Assembly (NCBI RefSeq): GCF_024612015.1
Contig: NZ_CP102512.1
Span: forward strand, 3,534,001-3,598,000
From: Streptomyces sp. CA-210063
GTDB lineage: Bacteria > Actinomycetota > Actinomycetes > Streptomycetales > Streptomycetaceae
Direction: 5' to 3'
DNA length: 64,000 bases
Shown piece by piece: positions 17,119 through 25,881 of this stretch (positions are counted from its first letter, which is position 1; each line of letters starts with the position of its first letter). The notes beneath the pieces are model-generated. The model was given only the letters and a program-made list of their open reading frames with translations. It searched no databases and was not told where the DNA came from. Position numbers and translations under genes: made by a program.

Positions 17119-17934
17119 TCAGCCGGCCAGTTGGTTCATCTTGCGGATCTGCCGGTCGAAGGCCCAGGCGGGAACGAAGCGGAGCAGGCGTGCGCGTCCG
17201 GCCGTGGGGCCGGCGGCGTAGCGCAGCTTCGGCTTGGCGTCGGTGGCTGCCGCGACGATCGCCTTGGCGACGACGGCGGGGTCGTCGCCGTCCCTGATCG
17301 CCTCTGCCATCACGCGGTCGACGGTCTGCCGCTGCTTCTCGTAGGCATGCAGGGGTGTGTCGGGCCGCGCGCTGTTGGTCTCGAATCCGGTGCTGGTGTA
17401 GGCGGGTTCGACAAGAAGCGCCCGGATGCCGTGGTCACGGACCTCGTGGTCCAGAGACTCGGTGTAGCCCTCGACCGCATGTTTGGAGGCGGCGTAGACG
17501 GCCATGTAGGGCTGGGGCACGAATCCGACCACGGACGAGAGGTTGATGATGCGCCCGCGCCCCTGGCCGCGCATGTACGGCAGGACCTCGTTCACCATGC
17601 GCATGACCCCGAAGACGTTGGTGTCGAAGACACCCTGGGCCTGCGCGAGGGAGGTTTCCTCGGCCGCGCCCATCGAGCCGATGCCGGCGTTGTTGACCAG
17701 GACGTCGATCCGCCCGAACCGCTCGATCACTTCCTGGACCGCGGCGGTGGCCGAGGCGTCGCTGGCCACGTCGAGGTCGATGAACGTCACACCGCCGAGC
17801 GGGCTGACGCGCGAGGCGTCACGGCTGGTGCCGACCACGTCGAACCCCGCTGCGACCAGCGCGAGCGCGGTCTCCTTCCCGATTCCGGATGACGCACCCG
17901 TCACGAGTGCCAGCGGCCGGTTCGTCGTCATCAT
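17119..17934 (-). CDS. Short-chain dehydrogenase/reductase (module A)
   Basis: 271 residues. TGASSGIG near 12-19 binds the cofactor, NNAGIG near 86 and YAASK near 150 complete the classical SDR pattern. It is the same length as the SDR at 45844-46659 and closely similar to it throughout (both start MMTTNRP and share NVFGVMRM and KPKLRYAAGP), so the two are recent paralogues. A pair of operator palindromes (17952-17991) lies just upstream, with a damaged tetR reading away on the other side. Substrate unknown. Confidence 0.92.
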   Translation of the reverse strand: MMTTNRPLALVTGASSGIGKETALALVAAGFDVVGTSRDASRVSPLGGVTFIDLDVASDASATAAVQEVIERFGRIDVLVNNAGIGSMGAAEETSLAQAQGVFDTNVFGVMRMVNEVLPYMRGQGRGRIINLSSVVGFVPQPYMAVYAASKHAVEGYTESLDHEVRDHGIRALLVEPAYTSTGFETNSARPDTPLHAYEKQRQTVDRVMAEAIRDGDDPAVVAKAIVAAATDAKPKLRYAAGPTAGRARLLRFVPAWAFDRQIRKMNQLAG

Positions 17935-17951
17935 GGATGCCTCACTCGTTA

Positions 17952-17991
17952 GAAACTGATCAGTTTCCGTTCACAGTAAACCGATCGGTTT
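17952..17991. promoter_or_regulatory. Paired operators between SDR and divergent tetR (module A)
   Basis: GAAACTGATCAGTTTC (17952-17967) is a perfect 16-bp palindrome. AAACCGATCGGTTT (17978-17991) is a perfect 14-bp palindrome. Their centres are 25 bp apart. Both lie just upstream of the SDR start at 17934. The remaining gap to 18246 holds no gene. Confidence 0.75.
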
Positions 17992-18246
17992 TTATGCGCA
18001 AGCTCAAGCGCCAACCCGATCCGGGCCGTGCCACCGTGTACACGCTGAGGCCGATCGGGCTGCGCGCCTGCTGCGGCGCCTCGCCCAAGGTGGGGCGGAG
18101 CGCTGTTCGTGACGCGCGGCAGACAGGAGCCCGGTTCATGGCGGTCGACATTCCGCGGTGTCGCCACAAGGGCCCTGCGGACCAGCGCCCGGTCAGGCGC
18201 CTTACCGGGCAGACGCAAACCGACCGGCGCCTGCCACAATGACGGC

Positions 18247-18780
18247 ATGGCCAGGATCAGTGCGCAGGAGAGACGCGAAAGCGTCGTCCGCGCAGCGATC
18301 GCCGAGTTCGCGCTCAAGGGCTACTACGGCACCTCCACCGAGGCGATCGCCAAACGCGTCGGCGTCACGCAGCCGTACCTCTTCCGGCTCTTCCCGGGCA
18401 AAAAGGCGATCTTCGTCGCCGCCTTGGTACGGAGCATGGAAGACACCCGCCTGGCTATCGAGCGGGCGACCGAGGGGATGGAGGGCATCGAGCAGGCCCT
18501 GGACGCCATGGCGGGCGCGTACGCGCGGCTGATCTCGGCGCGCCCCGAAACGCTCCTGATGAGATGCAGGGATACGCCGTCGTCGCGGCCGCTGAGGCAG
18601 AGGGCGATGAACAGACGGGCGAGCTCGCCCGGGCCGGCTGGATGAGACTGATGGGAAACCGTGCACCTGTCGCTGGGTGCCGATGTCCACGCGACCACAA
18701 GGTTCTTCGCTTGCGGCATGCTCGGCAACACTCTTACGGCCATCGGACTTCCCTCCGATCACAGGGAAGCAGGGGCGTGA
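18247..18780 (+). pseudogene. TetR-family regulator, frameshifted (module A)
   Basis: The N-terminal helix-turn-helix is intact (SAQERRESVVRAAIAEFALKG, then VGVTQPYLFRLFPGKKAIF). One base appears deleted near 18560, where LLM should continue MQGYAVVAAAEAEGDEQTG in the next frame. One base appears inserted near 18651, after which the original frame resumes as ETVHLSLGADVHATTRFFACG and ends at 18780. The uncorrected frame stops at 18645. Two compensating indels could also be sequence errors. If real, the ligand-binding domain is destroyed. It reads divergently from the SDR across the operator pair. Confidence 0.75.
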
Positions 18781-18867
18781 GGCCATGCGCGCTGCTTCTG
18801 CTGCCGTAGTCGGGCATCAACCCGAAAGAGCGCTTCGGTCGCCGATCCTGCTCGAAGACGCGGCGGA

Positions 18868-19437
18868 TCAGTGCATGTCTGCCGCATCGAGCATGGTGGT
18901 CACCGTGGGCGCGATGAGCCCGGTCAGATTGTCGGCGCCGATTCCCGCGCGGGCGCTTGCGCCGTCGAAGACCAGGATGAGCTGCCGGGCCAGCAGGTCG
19001 GGGTCACTCGCCCCACCCCGTTCGGCCTCGGAACGGAAAAAGGCCGTCAGGTCGGCTTTGATCTGGTGGGCCACCCGGCTCGCGGGGTGGCTCTGATCCT
19101 TGAGCTCGATCTGCACAGCCAGGTACCGGCAGCCTTGGAAGTCGGGCGCGCCCGCCTGCGACTCCACCCGCTCGAAGACGTACAGGATCCGCTCGCGGGG
19201 GGAACGGCCGTCATCCGCCGGGGGCAGGGCCCTCGCCACGAAGGCAGCGGCACGCTCCTTCAGGCTCGCCGCCAGCAGTTCGTCCTTGCTCTCGAACAGC
19301 TGGTACATGGAGCGCTTGGACACCCCCGCCGCCTTGCACAGCGCCTCGACGCCGATGCCGACACCGTCTCGGTAGGTGAGCGTGGCTGCCGCCTCCAGCA
19401 GCCGCTCCCGGGGACTTGGCTTCACTTCGGTAGTCAT
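18868..19437 (-). CDS. TetR-family transcriptional regulator
   Basis: 189 residues. The HTH spans about 10-55, with VEALCKAAGVSKRSMYQLF as the recognition region. The C-terminal ligand domain is intact (LARQLILVFDGASARAGIG). A perfect GAAACCGATCGGTTTC palindrome lies 32 bp upstream of the start, so it is probably autoregulated. As the only intact TetR next to this operator type, it is my best candidate for the regulator of the whole AAACCGATCGGTTT set. It converges on the damaged tetR at 18247-18780. Confidence 0.9.
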   Translation of the reverse strand: MTTEVKPSPRERLLEAAATLTYRDGVGIGVEALCKAAGVSKRSMYQLFESKDELLAASLKERAAAFVARALPPADDGRSPRERILYVFERVESQAGAPDFQGCRYLAVQIELKDQSHPASRVAHQIKADLTAFFRSEAERGGASDPDLLARQLILVFDGASARAGIGADNLTGLIAPTVTTMLDAADMH

Positions 19438-19468
19438 ACCGCGAGGTTAACTCGAATCGGACGAAATA

Positions 19469-19484
19469 GAAACCGATCGGTTTC
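19469..19484. promoter_or_regulatory. Operator upstream of tetR 18868-19437
   Basis: GAAACCGATCGGTTTC is a perfect 16-bp palindrome, identical to the first site at 46680-46695. Confidence 0.75.
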
Positions 19485-19539
19485 CATGGGGTGTCGGGGA
19501 GACGCCCGCCACAGGGCGGACGCTTTAAGGCCGCTCAGA

Positions 19540-19579
19540 GGCTCGGCGACGGTCTTGGGGGAGAGACCGCCGCCGAGCC
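19540..19579 (-). terminator. Strong hairpin downstream of the YhgE/Pip-like gene
   Basis: GGCTCGGCGACGGTCT pairs with AGACCGCCGCCGAGCC around the loop TGGGGGAG (one mismatch). It lies 90 bp after the end of the minus-strand gene 19671-20969 and before the tetR promoter. Confidence 0.7.
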
Positions 19580-19670
19580 CATATGGTGCACGCGCCTCTC
19601 GTCCCCACGGGGGCGACGCACACCGGGGCGACTCCGAGTAATGGCCCCGTCTTGGGTGAGCCGCCTTCCG

Positions 19671-20969
19671 CTACGCCGGGGCAGCGGTCTTCTCGGGCTT
19701 CGTCTCGGCGGGGATGCGGTGGAGTCCCTTGCGGTCGTACCACCCCAGCACGCCGAGGCCGAAGAGGGCGGCTGCCGCGAGGCCGACGGCCATCATGACC
19801 CAGCCCCGGGTCAGGCCGGCGTCGGCCTGGGCGTCGTAGTAGAGGATCGAGCGGATGCCGCCGGTGATCTGCCGCAGCGGTTCGAACTCCGCGAGGAAGC
19901 GGTAGAAGCCGGGCAGTGCCTGAAGCGGCGTGGTGGCGTTGGCCGTCGGCACCGCCATCCCGATGAAGACCAGCGTGACCACCAGCATGCCGGGCGTGCC
20001 GAAGACGGCGAGGAGGGCGAGCGCGCCGATCCCGGAGACCGCGATGGCACACACCGAGTACAGCCACAGCAGCGGCAGATGGGCGGCATGCATCCCCATG
20101 ATGCCGACCGCGCCCACCATGACCAGGCTCCCCATCAGCAGGGACAGCCCGGCCATGAGAGTGCTGCTGATGGCGAGGGTCTGCACCCGGGTCGCCCGGA
20201 TCAGCGGGCGGTGCAGGCGTATCGGGCCCATGTCGTTGTGGGTGTAGCCGAGGGCGTGGTCGACCTGGCCGCTGATGACGTTGGCGGAGAGCATGCCGAC
20301 GACCACGAGGACGAGCGCGTAGTAGAACGCCGTCATGCCCAGGCCGCTGTGCGAGTCGAGGGGATGGCCGTCCTCGACCGTGACGGCGACCGGGTCGGCC
20401 AGCAGGACACGTGCCGCGGCGGGCAGCTTCGCCCGCCCCGTCCCACCCTGGGATGTGAGTTCCTTGCCCACCTGGAGCGAGGCGCTTTCGGCCGCCTGTG
20501 TCGTCGTAGCCCGGGCCAGACTGGAGCCCACACTGCCGGCGGACTGGTTGGTCAGCACCGTCAGCGTCGGACGGGCCGGGGTCTCGGCGGTGGTGGTGCC
20601 GGTCAGTGCGGTGGCGGAGGAGGTGAAGTCGGCGGGGACGAAGAGCGCGCCGTACAGCTTGCCCTTGCCGAGCTCCTCCTTCATCTCCTTCTCGCCCATC
20701 ACCTTCCAGCCGATCTTGTCCCCACTCACGGCGGACTTCTTGATCGACTCGGAGATCTGAGCCCCCAGGTTGACCTGCTTGCCACCGACATCAGCCCCCT
20801 TGTCGGCGTTGACCAGACCGACGGGCAGATTCTTCATGTGATCGACCGGGTCGACGTTGGCGCCGACGTAGAACACGGTGAACAGCAGCGCGAGGACGCC
20901 CGTGATGACGCCGTTGGCGATCCACAGGGGTTTGGCACGCAGGACGCGGAACGGGTGAATCCCACTCAT
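19671..20969 (-). CDS. YhgE/Pip-like (ABC-2-type) membrane protein
   Basis: 432 residues. One transmembrane segment lies near 18-40. A long extracytoplasmic domain follows (about 45-220, with Ala/Thr-rich stretches). About five transmembrane segments lie between 222 and 415, ending in a short charged tail. This is the layout of YhgE/Pip (DUF3533) proteins, related to ABC-2 permeases and often encoded beside a TetR regulator, with proposed roles in lipid or drug export. A pair of operators lies 150-195 bp upstream. The neighbouring tetR is presumably its regulator. Confidence 0.82.
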   Translation of the reverse strand: MSGIHPFRVLRAKPLWIANGVITGVLALLFTVFYVGANVDPVDHMKNLPVGLVNADKGADVGGKQVNLGAQISESIKKSAVSGDKIGWKVMGEKEMKEELGKGKLYGALFVPADFTSSATALTGTTTAETPARPTLTVLTNQSAGSVGSSLARATTTQAAESASLQVGKELTSQGGTGRAKLPAAARVLLADPVAVTVEDGHPLDSHSGLGMTAFYYALVLVVVGMLSANVISGQVDHALGYTHNDMGPIRLHRPLIRATRVQTLAISSTLMAGLSLLMGSLVMVGAVGIMGMHAAHLPLLWLYSVCAIAVSGIGALALLAVFGTPGMLVVTLVFIGMAVPTANATTPLQALPGFYRFLAEFEPLRQITGGIRSILYYDAQADAGLTRGWVMMAVGLAAAALFGLGVLGWYDRKGLHRIPAETKPEKTAAPA

Positions 20970-21426
20970 GACTTACTCCGGTCTCGGACAACACACTCAT
21001 ATCCGGAGAAGGACGGACAGCTCCATTGCGGTCCGGCGCCCCCGGAACGTTCAATCTCGGCACACACGGCCGTCGAGGCGAAACCGGGGATGCAGCACCC
21101 CCGCTGGGACTCCGACTGATGAAACCGGTCAGTTTCAAGCCCATCGTAAACCGATCAGTTTACGAACTCCAAGTCGAGGCGGCGGCCCATATCCCAGCAG
21201 CGCCAGGAAGCCCCGTGCCGACGCCACCCCTGTCATCGGGTCGCTTCGAGCCGCGAGTGGAGCGGCTCGCTCCAGGTCGCGCAAGCGGCCCAGGTCCGTC
21301 GCGCCGAACACTGCCATCGGGGCCGCCCCGCCCAGCAGTCGCCGTTACCGGCTCCCGGTGACCTGCCGGCTCCAACTGGTGGCCTCGAAACTGAGCGGCG
21401 GCCACCGCGCAAGCGCCTGCCCCGAC
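20970..21426. other. 457-bp gap upstream of the YhgE/Pip-like gene
   Basis: Contains the operator pair at 21121-21163. A minus-strand frame (21317-21135) of 60 residues with VASARGFLALLGYGPPP has no recognisable family and overlaps the operators. It looks like a remnant. Confidence 0.4.
21121..21163. promoter_or_regulatory. Paired operators upstream of the YhgE/Pip-like gene
   Basis: GAAACCGGTCAGTTTC (21121-21136) and GTAAACCGATCAGTTTAC (21146-21163) are near-perfect palindromes of the same family, with centres 26 bp apart. Confidence 0.7.
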
Positions 21427-22095
21427 TCAGGAGGGTGTGCGCGTTGGCGCCAAATCGGCTGTTACGGCGTCGGCTACAGCATCCCTCACCTGCGCCTCCG
21501 TGGGCGTGGGCCGGCCGAGTTCGGCAGCGAGTTCAGCCAACGAGGTCATCCGGACACCGGGCAGGGCGCAGGCCGTGAACGTGGTGTAGACGTCGAGGTC
21601 CGGGTCGACGTTGAGCGCGAATCCGTGGCTGGTGACGCCGCCGCTGATGCGCATGCCGATGGAGGCGATTTTGCGGTGGTCGGGGGTCCACACGCCGACC
21701 AGGCTCTCCGCGCCTCGGGGTGTGTCCCGGCGTATCGCGTCGAATCCGAGTGATCCCAGCGCACGGATCAGGGCGTGTTCGATCCGTCGTATCAAGCCGC
21801 GCGGTCCTAGCTCGCGTACGTTCAGCACGAGATACCCGATCAGCTGCCCTGGCCCGTGATAGGTGGCGTGACCTCCCCGGTCGACTTCGACCAGGCTGAT
21901 CGGTGAAGCCGGTTCTGGCAGTTGGTCGGCCGGTGTCCGCGCCGTGTAGGTGATCACGGGAGGGTGGGTGAGCAGAAACAGACGATCCCCAGTACGCCCC
22001 TGCTTCCGCTCGGCCACCCAACCGGCCATGTCGGCCTGCGCCACCTCATACGGCACCTCACCCAGATCGACCCGCTCCATCTCCCCTGGCGGCAT
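21427..22095 (-). CDS. lipB: Octanoyl-[acyl-carrier-protein]:protein N-octanoyltransferase (lipoate synthesis)
   Basis: 222 residues from the ATG at 22095, which has GGGAGAGG upstream. An in-frame extension to 22242 is rich in Arg/Ala and is not part of the family. The LipB signature RGGHATYHGPGQL lies near 77-89. The active cysteine is in ACALPGVRMTSL near 184 and the conserved lysine in KIASIGMRI near 147. It moves octanoate from ACP to lipoyl domains in the cytoplasm. Streptomyces normally keep lipB beside lipA. This copy has no lipA nearby and lies in an accessory region, so it may be a second enzyme with another acyl substrate or target. Confidence 0.88.
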   Translation of the reverse strand: MPPGEMERVDLGEVPYEVAQADMAGWVAERKQGRTGDRLFLLTHPPVITYTARTPADQLPEPASPISLVEVDRGGHATYHGPGQLIGYLVLNVRELGPRGLIRRIEHALIRALGSLGFDAIRRDTPRGAESLVGVWTPDHRKIASIGMRISGGVTSHGFALNVDPDLDVYTTFTACALPGVRMTSLAELAAELGRPTPTEAQVRDAVADAVTADLAPTRTPS

Positions 22096-22280
22096 TGCCT
22101 CTCCCGTGTCTTCGAGGCGACGTCGCCTCGAGCCGCGCCTGCGAAAACCCGCCCCCGACGAACAGACCACGACCGCGGCTCTCGTCGCTGCACCAGCAGA
22201 CCACCGTGCACGCGACACAGCCCCGCGGTCAGGTGTCGTCACCCATGACCACGACCAACCGCAGCCGCTTGGGGCTGGCT

Positions 22281-23498
22281 TCAGCGTGGCGTTCCGTACC
22301 CGTGGATCCCCGGGATGGCGAGTTTTCCACCTGTCTGTCCGGCTTGGTCAATGTCGGCGTCGTCCAGGCCGAGTTGGAGCTTGAGGTCGAGCTTCCCGAC
22401 CGTGTCGTAGAGCCACTCCGGAATGGTGTCCGGCGTGAGGTGCAGGCGGAGGACGGGTGGTGCGGGAAGGTTTTCGATGCGGGAGAGGGTGCCTGTCAGG
22501 CTTTCGACGTACATGGTGATGTCGTCGCCCCGGAGCGTGGAGGTGGAACCTGGCGCTCCGTCGATGTGCTGGATCTGCGGGCCGACGGGTACCGCCATCT
22601 TCAGGTCGCGGATCGTGACCGCCGCCGCGGTGAACTTGAGCACCCGTTTGGGCCCGGCGGCTGTCTCCACGGTCACCACGCCTCCGAAGACGAGGTCGTG
22701 CAGTTCGAGGCGGCTCCCCTTCATGTTCCATGCCTCGGCGGAGAATCGGCCGGCCTCATGTTCCTCGGGGGCCTTGAGGTCGCTGATGTCGCAGGTGCGG
22801 GCAGTTCCTTGGGACGACTCCGGTCGGGGCGACGGCTCGACGGCCCGGTGGCTGGGAGCAGGTGATACGGGCGTGGTGGACAGCCGGGGCCCGGGCGGTG
22901 CTCCGGACTCCGGCCTCGAAGTTGCCGAGCTTGGTGTAGGGCTCGCGTGGAGTGAGGGGCTCGCGTCGGGTGACGGGCTTTGCTGCTCGGCGTCGTCGTG
23001 GAAGAGAAGACCGAGGATGTCCGCAAGGCTCGTTGTCGCGGAGGTCGCGCTGGGCGAGGGGGTGGGAGTGGCGGTCGGTGCCGGGGTCGGGCCCGCTCCC
23101 TCGTCGTCCGTGTGCGACGGCGGCGTGACGGGCTCCCCGCTCGGGTGAGCGCCGGCCGTGTGGGGATCAGCGGACGGGGTGGGGTTTGCGGGAGCGTTCG
23201 TCGCAGAGGCTGAGGTGTCGTCGGGACGGGCGCAGTCGACACCTCTGGCACCAGGCGCGCCTGCCCCCTCTTCGGAAACGGAGAGCGCCGCGGTGGCGCT
23301 CGTGTCCGCGGACTCGGGCAGGCGTTGGCCTCCCAGGATGAGGGCCGTCGGCAGCGCGGTCAGCGCGAGTGCCCTCCCGACAGGCAGACGCAGGCGTGTC
23401 AGCGCGGACGTACGGGGGATGGCGTGCCGGCCCTTGGGTGGTCGAGCGAATCGGGGGTCTGCGGCCTCGCCGCGGGTGTCGGGCGACTGGTCACTCAC
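22281..23498 (-). CDS. Secreted/anchored Pro-Ser-Thr-rich protein with C-terminal beta domain
   Basis: 405 residues if it starts at GTG 23498, which overlaps the stop of the DUF6114 gene by 8 bp. A hydrophobic segment near 40-57 (ALALTALPTALILGG) after a basic stretch looks like a signal or anchor. Residues about 75-240 are low complexity (Pro/Ser/Thr/Ala), a typical cell-wall-spanning linker. The C-terminal 165 residues form an independent domain that starts TCDISDLKAP and resembles in style the DUF6230-type beta proteins. It probably forms one envelope unit with the two upstream genes. Function unknown. Confidence 0.75.
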   Translation of the reverse strand: MSDQSPDTRGEAADPRFARPPKGRHAIPRTSALTRLRLPVGRALALTALPTALILGGQRLPESADTSATAALSVSEEGAGAPGARGVDCARPDDTSASATNAPANPTPSADPHTAGAHPSGEPVTPPSHTDDEGAGPTPAPTATPTPSPSATSATTSLADILGLLFHDDAEQQSPSPDASPSLHASPTPSSATSRPESGAPPGPRLSTTPVSPAPSHRAVEPSPRPESSQGTARTCDISDLKAPEEHEAGRFSAEAWNMKGSRLELHDLVFGGVVTVETAAGPKRVLKFTAAAVTIRDLKMAVPVGPQIQHIDGAPGSTSTLRGDDITMYVESLTGTLSRIENLPAPPVLRLHLTPDTIPEWLYDTVGKLDLKLQLGLDDADIDQAGQTGGKLAIPGIHGYGTPR

Positions 23499-23976
23499 TC
23501 CCCTGTCCTCCCGCCCGGCTGACGGCGACCGACGGCCCCTCGGCGGCGTCGGGTACGGCCTCCGGGTGCCCGTCCACCGGGCCCCACGCCAGAGCCAGGA
23601 GTCCGCCCCCCGCCGCGAGCAGTGTGCCGACGAAGAAACCGCCGAAGTTGGAGATGGGAAGCGACAACACGCCGAGGAACACCGCGACACAGCCGGCGAA
23701 GAACCTGATGATCGGCTGGAACCAGAGGAGTCCACCGAGGACGATCAGCGTCAGGCCGATGACCAGGGACCCGGCCCCCGCAGTGGTGGACATCGCCACG
23801 GACAGGACGCCCAGGGAAAGGTTGAAATACGGGAAGTAGATGATGGGCGCAGCGGCAAGGAGCACCAGCAGGCCCGCCCAGAAGGGGCGGGTGCGCCGCC
23901 AGGCCCGGAAGTCCCGGCGAGCACGGGCGAAGCCGCTGTCGCTGTGGGGGTGCGCGGGTGCACCTGCACTCGTCAT
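23491..23976 (-). CDS. DUF6114-family membrane protein
   Basis: 161 residues with about four transmembrane segments (near 33-52, 57-75, 80-98 and 105-128), of the type found immediately downstream of DUF6230 proteins in Streptomyces. The ATG at 23976 has GGGAG upstream. It overlaps the next gene by 8 bp, so the two are probably co-translated. Biochemical role unknown. Confidence 0.75.
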   Translation of the reverse strand: MTSAGAPAHPHSDSGFARARRDFRAWRRTRPFWAGLLVLLAAAPIIYFPYFNLSLGVLSVAMSTTAGAGSLVIGLTLIVLGGLLWFQPIIRFFAGCVAVFLGVLSLPISNFGGFFVGTLLAAGGGLLALAWGPVDGHPEAVPDAAEGPSVAVSRAGGQGSE

Positions 23977-24094
23977 GTGGCAGCTCCCAAGTCGTGAGTG
24001 GGTGAGGGTGTCCGCGAGGACGGTGGAGCACTGCCGCCCCCTGGGCAGTCGCCGGCCGCTTGCGCGCACGGGAGACCAGAGGGCGGGAGCGAGG

Positions 24095-24709
24095 TCAGAA
24101 GCAGTCGTGGCGGCCGGCCGCGATGTTCATGTGCAGGCCCGACAGTTCGAACGTGCCCGCAGAACTGGCCCAGACCCGCTGGTGGGCATCGATGATCTCG
24201 ACCGCGTCCGCCTCCTGCGCATAGCCGTTGGGATCGACGTCGTCCTTCGGGTTGACCTGACCCTTGGTCATGGCACCGGTGGCGACGCCGATGTCGACGT
24301 TGGTGAAGGTGCCCTTCTTGGCCTGGAGGTCGGTCATGTCGATGTACAGGTCCTTGGCCTTGACCGGCGTGCCCGACCCGCCCGCCTTCAGCGTCATCGT
24401 GTAGGTCCCGAGCACGGGTAGGTCAACCGGCACGGACTGGCACATGTCGACGATCGTCGCGTTCTTGATGGACGACACGGAGACGGGCACGTGCTTGCCG
24501 TTCTTGGCGACGTCCACCGTGGCGTAGTTGCCGAATCCGGTGCCGCTCAACTTGCCGGCCGAGACCTGGAAGTCGGAACCGGAGATGCTGAACGAAGCGG
24601 CCAGCGCGCCCTGGGCCATGGAGACGGCGACCGCCGCCGTGGCGGCCACCGTCGGCACCGCACCGACGGCGAAGCGCTTCCAGTGGGTCTTGCCGATTCG
24701 CTGGGACAT
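24095..24709 (-). CDS. DUF6230-family secreted protein
   Basis: 204 residues. The N-terminus is basic and then hydrophobic (RFAVGAVPTVAATAAVAVSM, about 12-31), ending ALAASF, a plausible signal peptide. The mature part is a beta-rich domain with two Cys (MCQS and the last-but-one residue) that may form a disulfide. DUF6230 and DUF6114 genes are regularly adjacent in Streptomyces. Some database entries call the former cholesterol esterase, but no Ser-His-Asp esterase motif is visible here. It is the first gene of a minus-strand operon ending with lipB and is divergent from a MerR regulator. Confidence 0.75.
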   Translation of the reverse strand: MSQRIGKTHWKRFAVGAVPTVAATAAVAVSMAQGALAASFSISGSDFQVSAGKLSGTGFGNYATVDVAKNGKHVPVSVSSIKNATIVDMCQSVPVDLPVLGTYTMTLKAGGSGTPVKAKDLYIDMTDLQAKKGTFTNVDIGVATGAMTKGQVNPKDDVDPNGYAQEADAVEIIDAHQRVWASSAGTFELSGLHMNIAAGRHDCF

Positions 24710-24883
24710 GGTGTGGTTCTCCGTTGTCTAGGCGTACGAGACGACCGACCGGACCCAGAACTGACTGGCCCGGGCCCGGGGCGGGGGAAGAACTGCGGCT
24801 GGGTGTGGGCCGTGGCGGTGCAGGCGGCTTCCGCGGGCGCATGTCGTCCACGCGCACGGAGAAGTGGGCACAGAGAAGAAGCG

Positions 24884-24927
24884 CTCGATAGTGTTACTAC
24901 CGAGTACCCGATAGTGGCACTATCGAG
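24884..24927. promoter_or_regulatory. Inverted-repeat operator between DUF6230 operon and merR
   Basis: CTCGATAGTG (24884-24893) is mirrored by CACTATCGAG (24918-24927). Inside, CGATAGTG-G-CACTATCG (24909-24925) is a perfect 17-bp palindrome. The half-site thus occurs three times. It lies 61 bp before the MerR start and is a good candidate MerR binding site for the divergent genes. Confidence 0.7.
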
Positions 24928-24987
24928 CTCAGTGGGGCAACCCTCGGTAACGCGATACTGGTGGGACAGTTGAGCGTGAGGGAGCGC

Positions 24988-25698
24988 ATGAGGATTTCAG
25001 AGCTCAGCCGACGGTCCGGGGTGGCGGTGGCGACCATCAAGTACTACCGACGGGAAGGGCTGCTCCCCGAGGGACGCGCGCTGAACCCGACCACGGTCGA
25101 GTACGGCGAGGAGCACATCCAGCGGCTCCGTCTGATCCGTTCTCTCATCCAGCTCGGGGGGCTCTCCGTCGCCCGCACCCGTGAAGTGCTCGAAGCCGTC
25201 GACCGTCCACTGGATGCGTTCGAGACTCTGGGCGTCGTCCACCACGCACTGCCCGTGCCCTCCGCAGAAACGAACGGGAAGGGCGTCGCGGACGGCGCGG
25301 ACGGTCCCGGAGCGGAGAGCGCCGCCGACGAGGCTGTTGCGGGCGCAGCCGCCGCGAGGGTCGAGGCTCTCATCGAGAACATGGGCTGGCGGATCTCCGA
25401 CGCGTCACCGCACCGCCCCGCACTCGCCGAAAGTCTCGCCGCGTTGAGCCGCCTCGGCACCGACTACACGGCCGACGACCTCATCCCCTACGCACAGCTC
25501 GCCACCTCCACCGCCGATTTGGACTTCGCGCAGTTCGAGGGGATCGAGGACCGCATCGCCCTCGCCGAGCGGGCGGTGGTCCTCACCGTGCTGTTCGAGC
25601 CGGTCGTCCGGCTGCTACGGCGCCTGGCCCAGGAGGACGCGAACCACCGTCGCCATGATCGCCGTGCGTGCGGGCGGGGTGAGCAGCCGACGGAGTGA
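24988..25698 (+). CDS. MerR-family transcriptional regulator
   Basis: 236 residues from the ATG at 24988. Upstream in-frame GTGs lack better ribosome-binding sites, and the family starts at the winged HTH. MRISELSRRSGVAVATIKYYRREGL is the DNA-binding domain and LIQLGGLSVARTREVL its second helix pair. The C-terminal 130 residues are helical, without the Cys pattern of metal-sensing MerR proteins. It reads divergently from the DUF6230/DUF6114/lipB operon, with a three-half-site repeat between them, so it probably controls both directions. Confidence 0.9.
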   Translation: MRISELSRRSGVAVATIKYYRREGLLPEGRALNPTTVEYGEEHIQRLRLIRSLIQLGGLSVARTREVLEAVDRPLDAFETLGVVHHALPVPSAETNGKGVADGADGPGAESAADEAVAGAAAARVEALIENMGWRISDASPHRPALAESLAALSRLGTDYTADDLIPYAQLATSTADLDFAQFEGIEDRIALAERAVVLTVLFEPVVRLLRRLAQEDANHRRHDRRACGRGEQPTE

Positions 25699-25767
25699 CC
25701 CCTCGGCGGGGTGCCCGGACACGGCAGGGCCCCGCAGGCACCCCGCTCGCGCGGCGAAGACGCGACA

Positions 25768-25805
25768 GGGGCCGAAGTGCCTCGAGGGGAAGGCACTTCG
25801 GCCCC
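25768..25805. terminator. Bidirectional terminator between merR and the MMPL gene
   Basis: GGGGCCGAAGTGCC and GGCACTTCGGCCCC form a perfect 14-bp stem around a 10-base loop, between two convergent genes. Confidence 0.8.
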
Positions 25806-25809
25806 TCGC

Positions 25810-25881
25810 CGGGTTCACACCCCTGACCGGGTTCACACCCCTGACCGGGTTCAGACCCCTGGCCAGGTTCACACCCCGACG
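25810..25881 (-). repeat. 18-bp tandem repeats at the end of the MMPL gene
   Basis: Four units start at 25810, 25828, 25846 and 25864. The first two are identical and the last two differ by a few bases. The fourth contains the stop codon of the MMPL gene, and the period is a multiple of three, so each unit carries an in-frame TGA. Confidence 0.85.

Noticed and set aside
18247..18645. Intact short TetR of 132 residues
   Set aside because: Homologous sequence continues after 18560 in another frame and returns after 18651, so the short frame is a product of indels.
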